A stretch of DNA of 37,199 nt from assembly GCA_038237665.1 (NCBI GenBank), contig JBBRYK010000021.1, positions 1 to 37,199 on the forward strand, written 5' to 3'. Made by a program: the position numbers and the translations under genes. The notes under the pieces were generated by a model. The model was not told where the DNA came from. It ran no database searches and saw only the letters and a program-made list of their open reading frames with translations. The DNA comes from JBBRYK01 sp038237665. GTDB taxonomy: Bacteria; Actinomycetota; Thermoleophilia; Gaiellales; Gaiellaceae. Positions 31,790 through 37,199 of the stretch are shown piece by piece. Positions within the stretch are counted from its first letter, which is position 1; each line of letters begins with the position of its first letter.

Positions 31790-32228
31790 CCGGCTTGGGG
31801 ACGAAGCTGATCTGACCGTTGGTCTCGAGCACGGCCCATTGCACGTCCTCGAGCTTCGCGATCTGCTGCATGCGCGCCGAGGCTGCGAGCTCGCCAAGGG
31901 TCAGGCGCTCCCGCCGCAGATTGCGCTCGATCGGCTTGCCGTCCTCGAGCAGCACGATCGGCTCGCCGTCCAGCACGGGCCGTAGCCAAGGCACGCGAAA
32001 GCTCAGAAACGAGAAGGCCATGGTCAGGATGCCCACGGTTCCGCCCGCGAGCATGAGGCCGGTCACGGAGAAGTCGTTCTGCGTCACGCCCTGCTGGACG
32101 AGGTCACCCATCATCACCAGAAGGATGAACTCGAAGGGCTGCAGCGAGTTGAGCTCGCGGCGGCCGATGATCCGCGTGAGCGTGAAGATGAACAGGAATG
32201 CAACGGCTGCACGGAGGACGATGTCCAT
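31776..32228 (-). CDS. DUF421 family membrane protein (YetF/YcaP-like)
   Basis: 150 residues: two to three N-terminal helices (RAAVAFLFIFTLTRIIG, FEFILLVMMGDLV, LMLAGGTVGILTMAFSFLS) then the cytoplasmic DUF421 domain with LLEDGKPIERNLRRERLT and VQWAVLETNGQISFVP. RRELNSLQPFEF between helices is characteristic. Function unknown; relatives are linked to envelope or sporulation states. It starts 3 bases after the ectodomain gene, so the two probably work together. Confidence 0.88.
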   Translation of the reverse strand: MDIVLRAAVAFLFIFTLTRIIGRRELNSLQPFEFILLVMMGDLVQQGVTQNDFSVTGLMLAGGTVGILTMAFSFLSFRVPWLRPVLDGEPIVLLEDGKPIERNLRRERLTLGELAASARMQQIAKLEDVQWAVLETNGQISFVPKPGAGK

Positions 32229-32231
32229 GGT

Positions 32232-32756
32232 CTAGGGGAAGATCGTGATGTTGCGCCGGATGGTCAGTAGGTGCGTCTTCCCGTCGAAAAGGTCGACGTT
32301 CTGGCTGCGGTGGCCGACGTTCGTCGGGTTGACCTGAAGTTGAATGAACAGGATGTACGACCCGCCCTTCGGTATATGGCCGAGGTCGAACGAGAGCCGC
32401 CCGTCACGGCTTGCCTCCCCGACCGGGCTCGGCTCGATCGTGTTGATCGTCATCCCCTCGGCCCATCCCGAATCGAGGACGAGAATCGCGTCCTTGACCT
32501 CGCGGTGTGCCCAGATGTGGAAACGGGCCTCGAAGAGGAGGCCCGACCGGAGCCGATCGGGAACGTAGAGCTTGAGCGATGCGGTCTGGGTGCCGACGGT
32601 CGTCGCCCCGGGCCGCTGGCCGAAAAGGTTGGCGAGGCCGGCGAGGAGGAAGGCGGTGACGAGCGCCACGAGCCCCCAGCGGACCCAGCGAAAGCGCCGG
32701 AGCCCCTGGAGGTCTCGGTGTCGTTTCAGGACAAGGCAGTCCGGGATGTCGGCCAC
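32232..32756 (-). CDS. Single-pass membrane protein with extracytoplasmic beta domain
   Basis: 174 residues: a short basic N-terminus, one helix (about 28-46, WGLVALVTAFLLAGLANLFG), then about 125 residues of alternating strands with no Cys and several Gly/Asn turns, ending RRNITIFP. The look is an immunoglobulin-like extracellular domain. No family named. A GTG start is preceded by GGGGGAG. Tight linkage to the DUF421 gene suggests the two form a membrane pair. Confidence 0.75.
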   Translation of the reverse strand: MADIPDCLVLKRHRDLQGLRRFRWVRWGLVALVTAFLLAGLANLFGQRPGATTVGTQTASLKLYVPDRLRSGLLFEARFHIWAHREVKDAILVLDSGWAEGMTINTIEPSPVGEASRDGRLSFDLGHIPKGGSYILFIQLQVNPTNVGHRSQNVDLFDGKTHLLTIRRNITIFP

Positions 32757-32792
32757 GACTCCCCCGCGTTTCGGCGCCGGGGAGGGCTTCTC

Positions 32793-33413
32793 CTACTTCG
32801 CGACCGACGTGAGCGGCCGCGTGGCGAGCGGCGGCAGTAGCAGCAGATGGCTCTCGACGATTGCCTCTGCAACGTCGATCAGCTTGCGCCCGTTGTGCTG
32901 TGAGTGGGAGCGCAGCATCTCGAAGGCCCGATCCTGGTCGATCGCGTGGCGCGCCATCAGGATTCCCTTTGCCTGTTCGATCACCGCCCGGCGCCCGAAA
33001 GCTCCCTGCAGGTTGTGGTATTCGGCGAAGCGTTGCAGCGTGATCTCGATCGCGATCTGCAGCTCCTCGGCGTCGGCGTCGACGATGTACGCGAAGACAC
33101 CGCGCCTGGCTGCCGCGTGGATATAGGCGGTGTCCCTGGCCGAGAGCAGTGCGATCACCGGGCAGGCAGCCTTGCGGACGATCTCCGCGATCAGCTCGAG
33201 CGCGTGCTCGGAACTCAGGCCGAGCCCGACCAGTGCCACGTCGGGGCGCTCCCTCGCAGTCACTGCGCCGACTTCCCTGACGTCGATCTCGCGGGCGATG
33301 ACCTCGTGACCGAGGCCCACTACGACCCGGGCGAGGAGCTCGAGCCGGTCCCGCCGCTCGTTCGCGATCAGCACGCGGAGGTGTTCGAATCGCTCACCGG
33401 TCATAGAGGTCAC
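32793..33413 (-). CDS. ANTAR-domain response regulator with degenerate receiver
   Basis: 206 residues. A receiver-like domain (about 12-125) starts LRVLIANERRD and is followed by an ANTAR domain (about 135-195) with RRAVIEQAKGILMARHAIDQDRAFEMLR. ANTAR proteins bind hairpins in nascent RNA to prevent termination. The phospho-acceptor Asp is missing: the strand PDVALVGLGLS has Gly there, and the acidic pocket is reduced. It may respond to something other than phosphorylation. Start GTG 33413 or ATG 33404. It lies 8 bases after the L,D-transpeptidase gene. Confidence 0.88.
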   Translation of the reverse strand: MTSMTGERFEHLRVLIANERRDRLELLARVVVGLGHEVIAREIDVREVGAVTARERPDVALVGLGLSSEHALELIAEIVRKAACPVIALLSARDTAYIHAAARRGVFAYIVDADAEELQIAIEITLQRFAEYHNLQGAFGRRAVIEQAKGILMARHAIDQDRAFEMLRSHSQHNGRKLIDVAEAIVESHLLLLPPLATRPLTSVAK

Positions 33414-33421
33414 GCGATCGC

Positions 33422-33907
33422 TCAGCTCGTGATGGTGACTGGTACGCCGGGGCCGATGCGGAACACGAGCCAGTGCAGCGCCTGGGTGGCGAGGCGCACG
33501 CAGCCGTGGGAGACAGCCGTGCCCGGGATGCCGCCGATGTTGTCCAGGCCGTGCAGGGCAATCTGGCCCGGGCCGCCCGCGAACTCCTGTAGGACGTTGG
33601 AGCGGGCGCTCAGAGCGAGCGCGTACGGTGCGCCCACTGCCTCGGCCGGTAAGGCAATCGATTCCTCGACGAAGAACTCGCCGGGCGGGGTCGGTGTCGA
33701 GGGCTTGCCGACGACGGCGCGGAAGACGCGCAGGGCGCGACCCCCCTTGTAGACGCTCACACGTCTGCGCGGCGGGTCGATGACGACCTGGGACTCGGCC
33801 GGTACTTGGAGAGGCTCATCTTGGGTCCCTTCCTGAAACAGCTCTCCTACTATTTTGGCAACGTCCGGCCGATAGCTGCCGTCGCCACTTTGGCTCGATC
33901 GGCTCAC
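33422..33907 (-). CDS. L,D-transpeptidase (YkuD) catalytic domain without export signal
   Basis: 161 residues with a complete YkuD domain: SQVVIDPPRRRVSVYKGG, PTPPGEFFVEE, IALHGLDNIGG and the catalytic SHGCVRL. Such enzymes make 3-3 peptide cross-links or attach proteins in peptidoglycan outside the membrane. No signal peptide, lipobox or transmembrane segment precedes the domain in this frame. The GTG at 33907 has TACCCC 6 nt upstream. A well-placed ribosome site (GGAAGGGA) lies before an ATG near 33815, but that is out of frame and gives only about 20 codons. Confidence 0.82.
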   Translation of the reverse strand: MSRSSQSGDGSYRPDVAKIVGELFQEGTQDEPLQVPAESQVVIDPPRRRVSVYKGGRALRVFRAVVGKPSTPTPPGEFFVEESIALPAEAVGAPYALALSARSNVLQEFAGGPGQIALHGLDNIGGIPGTAVSHGCVRLATQALHWLVFRIGPGVPVTITS

Positions 33908-33998
33908 CCAAAAGGGGTAGGACGGGTTGGCGCCGGGCCTGGACGACGTTGTCCCCCGGATGGCGTTGCTGTTGGCAAAACCCGACCGGGCGTTACAG

Positions 33999-34028
33999 AC
34001 CGGTCGGTACTATCGGTCGTGCCGTCTT
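33999..34028 (+). promoter_or_regulatory. Promoter/operator candidate before the LuxR-type regulator
   Basis: TACTAT (34008-34013) is a good -10 box 15 nt before the ATG at 34029. A perfect palindrome GACCGGTC (33999-34006) adjoins it, and CGGTCG is repeated on either side of the box. This could be an autoregulatory site. The remaining 121-bp spacer back to 33908 shows no gene. Confidence 0.4.
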
Positions 34029-34667
34029 ATGTCACAGGTAGGTGATTCGCTGATCAGCTGCGTTGTCGCTGACGATCACCCCGCGCTCATCCAGGCGGTG
34101 TCGGCTTTGCTGACCGAAAACACGATCCAGGTCGTCGGCCAGGCGAACAACGGCGTGGACGCTCTCGGCGCAATCGCAGCTCACCGGCCGACCGTGGCCA
34201 TCCTCGACCTGGCGATGCCGCCGATCAGTGGAATCGAGGTCGCCCGCCGAGCGAGCCGCCTCTTCCCCGAGACCGCCTCGATTCTGTACACGGGGAGGGC
34301 CGAGCAGGAGGGGCTCGTCGAGGCGCTCGATGCGGGAGCGCGTGGATTCGTGCTCAAGCGAGGGCCACTCGAGGAGCTCGTCCGCGCGGTACGGGTCGCC
34401 GCCGGCGGCGACATCTATGTCGATCCCGAGCTCGCCTCCACGCTCGTCCGCGCGGGTGTAGCCGTGACTACCCCCGAGCTCTCGAAGCGGGAGCGCGAGA
34501 TTTTGCGACTGCTGGCAGACGGGAAGTCGAACCAGGAGATCGCAGAAACGCTGTTCATCTCGGCGCACACGGTGCGCACCTACATCGGGCGCGCGATGCA
34601 GAAGCTCGAAGCCGACACCCGAACCCATGCGGTGGCAATCGCGATCCGCCGGTCGCTGATCGGCTGA
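34029..34667 (+). CDS. NarL/LuxR-type response regulator
   Basis: 212 residues. A receiver with acidic pair DD (15-16), phospho-Asp in VAILDLAMP (Asp 60) and Lys in FVLKRG. The C-terminal LuxR helix-turn-helix reads LSKREREILRLLADG...NQEIAETLFISAHTVRTYI. All key residues are intact. No histidine kinase gene is next to it, so it is an orphan here. It is divergent from the L,D-transpeptidase/ANTAR operon and could control it. Confidence 0.93.
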   Translation: MSQVGDSLISCVVADDHPALIQAVSALLTENTIQVVGQANNGVDALGAIAAHRPTVAILDLAMPPISGIEVARRASRLFPETASILYTGRAEQEGLVEALDAGARGFVLKRGPLEELVRAVRVAAGGDIYVDPELASTLVRAGVAVTTPELSKREREILRLLADGKSNQEIAETLFISAHTVRTYIGRAMQKLEADTRTHAVAIAIRRSLIG

Positions 34668-34754
34668 GTGGTCGCGTCGTATGTCGGATCGTGGAAGAAG
34701 AGCATGTGCGCCCGGAGGGTGTGGGCATCGGCTTGCGCGACGCCTCGGCTACGA

Positions 34755-35237
34755 CTAGCTGGTGAGAGGCGGGCGCCGTACGGCGCAGGTCGCGTCCCTG
34801 TCCGCGAGATTGAGCCTCCGGAGCTCGTCGTCCGGCACGAGTTCCTCGATCAGCGGAAAGAGCTGACGCTCCTCAAGCCGGATGTGTGCGTCAAGCAGTG
34901 TTCCCGCCGCAGCCAACGTCTCCCGATCGACGATGCCGGCCGCCACGGCGATGTCCAGTGTGTGAGCGAACCCCTCGAGCTGCACGTGTTGGAGACGTGC
35001 CTCGCGGAGGGGAGCAGGCTGCGAGGGGCCATGCCTGAGGAGAAGCGGGAAGAGTTCTTCTTCCTCATCGCGAAGGTGGACACGCTCTTCGTTCCTGAAG
35101 AACTCGACGAAGTCCCTGGCCGCCGCGAGCCGGGCAGAAGCATCTCCGTCCGTGGCAGCACGGCGCAGCCGCACTGCCTGTACGAGTCCATCGTGATGGT
35201 CGCGCGAGAGTGGGATCAGGGCGGGGTGGCGCTTCAT
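34755..35237 (-). CDS. Hemerythrin-domain protein
   Basis: 160 residues forming a four-helix bundle with likely di-iron ligands His 14/15, His 54, Glu 58, His 84, His 117 and Glu 121/122 (SRDHHDG, ERVHLRDEEEELFP, DAHIRLEERQLFP). Members bind O2, NO or iron. The ATG lies 6 nt after TAGAGT, another leaderless pattern. The 87 bp between it and the LuxR-type gene contain no gene. Confidence 0.85.
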   Translation of the reverse strand: MKRHPALIPLSRDHHDGLVQAVRLRRAATDGDASARLAAARDFVEFFRNEERVHLRDEEEELFPLLLRHGPSQPAPLREARLQHVQLEGFAHTLDIAVAAGIVDRETLAAAGTLLDAHIRLEERQLFPLIEELVPDDELRRLNLADRDATCAVRRPPLTS

Positions 35238-35243
35238 TCCACG

Positions 35244-35249
35244 ACTCTA
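35244..35249 (-). promoter_or_regulatory. -10 box of leaderless hemerythrin mRNA
   Basis: TAGAGT (35249-35244) lies 6 nt before the ATG at 35237. It is the same hexamer and spacing as at the PaaG-like gene. Confidence 0.45.
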
Positions 35250-35370
35250 GGGTGCAACGTCGTCCGAGCCGTCTCGGGGAGTCTCAACCAGGTAACCGCT
35301 TCCCTCTCAGCAGTACTCTGACCCGACGAGAAGCCGCCTACGACGAGCCGATTCAAGGGGAGACAGGGAG

Positions 35371-35712
35371 ATGGAGACACTAACGCAGATGAAGTGTGTC
35401 GCGTGCCACAAAGACGCACCGACCGTGACTGATGCCGAGATCGCCGAATTTCATCGCCAAGTCCCTGCCTGGGAAATCGTGGCGCTCGATGGAATCAAAC
35501 GCCTGCGACGCGTCTTTTCATTCGACGATTTTGCGCAGGCGTTGGAATTCACGGGGAAGGTAGGCGAGCTTGCTGAGGAAGAGGGGCATCACCCTGCGCT
35601 GTTAACCGAATGGGGTCGGACGACGGTCACTTGGTGGACGCACAAAATCAAGGGGCTGCACCGCAACGATTTCATCATGGCGGCGAAAACGGATGAGCTG
35701 TATCAGCCGTGA
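35371..35712 (+). CDS. Pterin-4a-carbinolamine dehydratase
   Basis: 113 residues. The active-site EEGHHPALL and the following TTVTWWTHKIKGLHRNDF are those of 4a-hydroxytetrahydrobiopterin dehydratase. The N-terminus adds a MKCVACHKDA segment with CxxC, seen in some members. It recycles the pterin cofactor of aromatic amino acid hydroxylases, though no hydroxylase is in the window. GC content is visibly lower than that of its neighbours (AAT, TTT, GAT and GAA codons are common) and it has a classical ribosome site (GGGGAGACAGGGAG), suggesting later acquisition. Confidence 0.92.
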   Translation: METLTQMKCVACHKDAPTVTDAEIAEFHRQVPAWEIVALDGIKRLRRVFSFDDFAQALEFTGKVGELAEEEGHHPALLTEWGRTTVTWWTHKIKGLHRNDFIMAAKTDELYQP

Positions 35713-35975
35713 ACTGATCCGTTACATAGCCGGGACCGGAGCCGACTCTGGTTGTCGCAGGAGAGCCGAAGGGCGACACGATCGAGCCAGGGCTGGAGTG
35801 CCGTGCCGAGCCCGTAGAGCGCAAACCCGTACAGGGCCAGCACAAACGGGAGGTGCACGGGTCCGGAGACCCCTTCGTAGTCGATGAGCTCGTGCACGAC
35901 CCAAGCTTCCACGGTCAGCACGAAGAGCCCGGCCGATGGATTCGAGCGGAAGAAGAGCGTCGTGGCCAGCGCGCC
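35703..35975 (-). pseudogene. Membrane protein fragment, N-terminus lost
   Basis: The frame has good third-position GC and two helices: LFVLTVEAWVVHELI and LPFVLALYGFALYGLGTAL, ending PWLDRVALRLS. It looks like the C-terminal part of a small membrane protein. Upstream the frame runs into the antisense of the transposase remnant and loses sense, so the gene seems cut there. Family unknown. It overlaps the dehydratase end by 10 bases. Confidence 0.4.
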
Positions 35976-36190
35976 GCTCGCAGGCGGCGAAGGCGAAGAT
36001 CGCAACGAAGCGGACGGCGAACGGCCTCCTTGTCTCCAGCTTCCGGGACGTGCTCGACGCCCTTGCCACGCTCACTCGCAACCGCATCCGCCTCGCCGGC
36101 CACGACGTCAGCTTCGACCAACTCGCCGAGCAGACCTCGCTCCAACGCCGCGCGTTCGAGCTGCTCGGCGTCAACCCCAGCCGGCTGTAG
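35975..36190 (+). pseudogene. Transposase C-terminal remnant
   Basis: About 65 residues ending FELLGVNPSRL and stop. The segment SFRDVLDALATLTRNRIRL, then FDQLAEQTSLQRRAFELLG, resembles the C-terminus of IS1634-type (IS4-related) transposases, where an ATLTRN-like element is followed by a TPLQxRAxELL element. The DDE catalytic core is absent. No terminal inverted repeat or target duplication was found. Confidence 0.55.
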
Positions 36191-36709
36191 CCAGAATCGC
36201 AGCCGCCAAAGCGCGGATCTCGCTCAGGTAGCCGGCTACGGCTCACCCAGCCGCGAAAACTTCGGCCTAGCCCTGCAGGAGGTGGTGCACCGCCAGCTCG
36301 TCCACGGTCACCCACCTTCCGAACCAGTCGATCCCGGAGCGTTCGAGGGCCGGCAGCACGCCCCGCGACCCTAATCCGTTGCGCCGAGTGTGACAAGCAA
36401 ACGAGGGCCCAAGCGTGGTTCCACCCGACCGAAAACGGTCGTGGGCTACTTCAATCACGCTTCCGACTCATTCCGTAACTCATGAGCAGGCATGTCCGGG
36501 CTCGCGACCGTTCCGTGACTATTCGAGCCCGATCGAGCCCCCTCGGGCGTGCCTCGAAAATGACGATCCTGCTTATAGAAACCCCGGCGAGGCTCGACCC
36601 CTCTCGGAGGCCCAACCCGGCCCCGCGGCCGAGCAGGACAGGCGTGCGCCTGCAAAGCGCGACACGGCGGTTCGAGTTCGTCCGGTGTCTTGCCGAAAGG
36701 AGGCCCGAG
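36191..36709. other. 519-bp stretch without a convincing gene
   Basis: Follows the transposase remnant. It has mixed composition and many stops. A minus-strand fragment near 36267-36360 (reading GIDWFGRWVTVDELAVHHLL) could be a decayed gene tail. An AAAGGAGG ribosome site at 36696-36703 belongs to the next ORF. No RNA gene or inverted terminal repeat was seen. Confidence 0.5.
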
Positions 36710-36862
36710 ATGACGACATTCGAGATCGTCGAGCGGCGGGCGTGGACGGCTGGCTTTCTCTTCGAGCTCCTCTCGGCGATCGTGATCGGGGGATCATTGT
36801 GGGCATCCGCGCCGTCTGGCGTTCGACGTGACGCGGTCGCCGCGGAGGTCAATCGCCCCTAG
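36710..36862 (+). CDS. Small membrane ORF, 50 residues
   Basis: ATG preceded by AAAGGAGG at 6-nt spacing, the best ribosome site in the window. The product begins MTTFEIVERRAW, has one helix (AGFLFELLSAIVIGGSLWASA) and ends with a short polar tail. Family unknown. Its last 4 bases overlap the convergent partial gene. Confidence 0.55.
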   Translation: MTTFEIVERRAWTAGFLFELLSAIVIGGSLWASAPSGVRRDAVAAEVNRP

Positions 36863-37199
36863 CGACGGACGAGCGCGAACGACGCCTGCACGTGTTGGCG
36901 GACCGGGCCGTTGCGGTATGGGTCGCTGGTCGAGGTACGCGAGCTCATGAACCTGATGCGCGCGAGCATCTGCGCGCGCGTTAGCGGCAACGCGCCGCCC
37001 ACGTGCAGGGGGCCGAAGAGCTTTGCGACGCCATCCCAGGTCAGGCAGGAGCGGAGCGGGAGCGGCGTCGGCGGCCGCTCGGCGTCGATCTCCCAACTCA
37101 TCCTCGGACCGGGTCTGAGGCCCGTCCACTCCGGCCGGAGCAGAACCCGCTCGCTGTACGTGCCGGCGCAGCCGGGGTCCCCGGCGGGGTCGTCACAAA
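36859..37199 (-). CDS. Partial protein of unknown function (5' cut by window)
   Basis: The frame is open from the right edge, so the ATG at 37101 is probably internal. About 113 codons are visible. Two Cys occur near the visible start (CDDPAGDPGC), a third Cys lies in LRSCLTWDG, and the C-terminal half ends HVQASFALVRR. It may be the end of an exported or surface protein, but no family is recognised. Confidence 0.5.
   Translation of the reverse strand, partial: CDDPAGDPGCAGTYSERVLLRPEWTGLRPGPRMSWEIDAERPPTPLPLRSCLTWDGVAKLFGPLHVGGALPLTRAQMLARIRFMSSRTSTSDPYRNGPVRQHVQASFALVRR

Noticed and set aside
34019..34045. Eight-codon upstream ORF (GTG to TGA) overlapping the LuxR-type regulator start
   Set aside because: Position after the -10 box is suggestive, but too short and unsupported to call.
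36267..36458. 63-codon minus-strand ORF after the transposase remnant
   Set aside because: The end looks coding-like but the first half does not, there is no ribosome site or -10 box, and no family was recognised.
1..37199. CRISPR arrays, tRNA or rRNA genes, prophage genes, restriction or defence islands
   Set aside because: No regularly spaced repeats, cloverleaf, rRNA segments or corresponding protein families were seen on either strand.

Overview
The window is GC-rich, gene-dense bacterial DNA with many GTG starts, 4-base stop/start overlaps and several promoters that seem to give leaderless mRNAs. MqnD (futalosine menaquinone route), an ANTAR regulator, a DUF421 protein and the general gene content point to a high-GC actinobacterium, probably of the Thermoleophilia/Gaiellales type. 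That placement is inference. I found no rRNA, tRNA or CRISPR array.

Layout. 1-1092 is the C-terminal part of a probable exported protein with an FN3-like end. 1094-8135 (minus) is a catabolic block: phenylacetate-CoA ligase, a dialkylglycine decarboxylase-type PLP enzyme, an EthD-like protein, a crotonase, a UspA protein and a UbiB/ABC1 kinase, then a separate PaaG-like isomerase plus GNAT pair. A 37-residue ORF lies between them. 8169-9295 (plus) encodes a DMT/YdcZ transporter and an SDR-fold protein without the catalytic Tyr/Lys.

9423-24882 is the centrepiece, a purine salvage and degradation regulon in two divergent arms from one 99-bp control region (20010-20108). The minus arm carries a BMP-type nucleoside/purine ABC importer (binding protein, ATPase, two permeases), a three-subunit xanthine dehydrogenase, an embedded YwlE-like low-molecular-weight phosphatase, and adenine deaminase. 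The plus arm carries 8-oxoguanine deaminase, HIU hydrolase, OHCU decarboxylase, the membrane cytochrome-c urate oxidase PuuD, and a DUF3830 protein. A compact allantoate-amidohydrolase-like peptidase faces it. Together they run from imported purine through xanthine and urate to allantoin and probably allantoate breakdown. Allantoinase is not in the window.

24892-29683 (minus) holds an MFS transporter, an aldehyde dehydrogenase, a beta-ketoadipyl-CoA-type thiolase and MqnD. 29738-34667 holds an MntR-like regulator, two small divergent conserved-looking genes, an ornithine cyclodeaminase/DUF421/ectodomain operon, an L,D-transpeptidase plus ANTAR pair, and a LuxR-type response regulator. From 34755 come a hemerythrin protein and a lower-GC pterin dehydratase, then a decayed patch: a truncated membrane gene abutting the tail of a transposase, a 519-bp stretch without a convincing gene, a small membrane ORF and a partial gene at the right edge.

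The most unusual signals are: (i) divergent leaderless gene pairs whose -10 boxes share one TA step; (ii) a 38-bp element present twice, upstream of the xanthine dehydrogenase and aldehyde dehydrogenase genes; (iii) probable CTG starts in CTGA overlaps; (iv) a strong hairpin between binding-protein and ATPase genes; (v) the phosphatase inside the xdh operon and DUF3830 next to PuuD.
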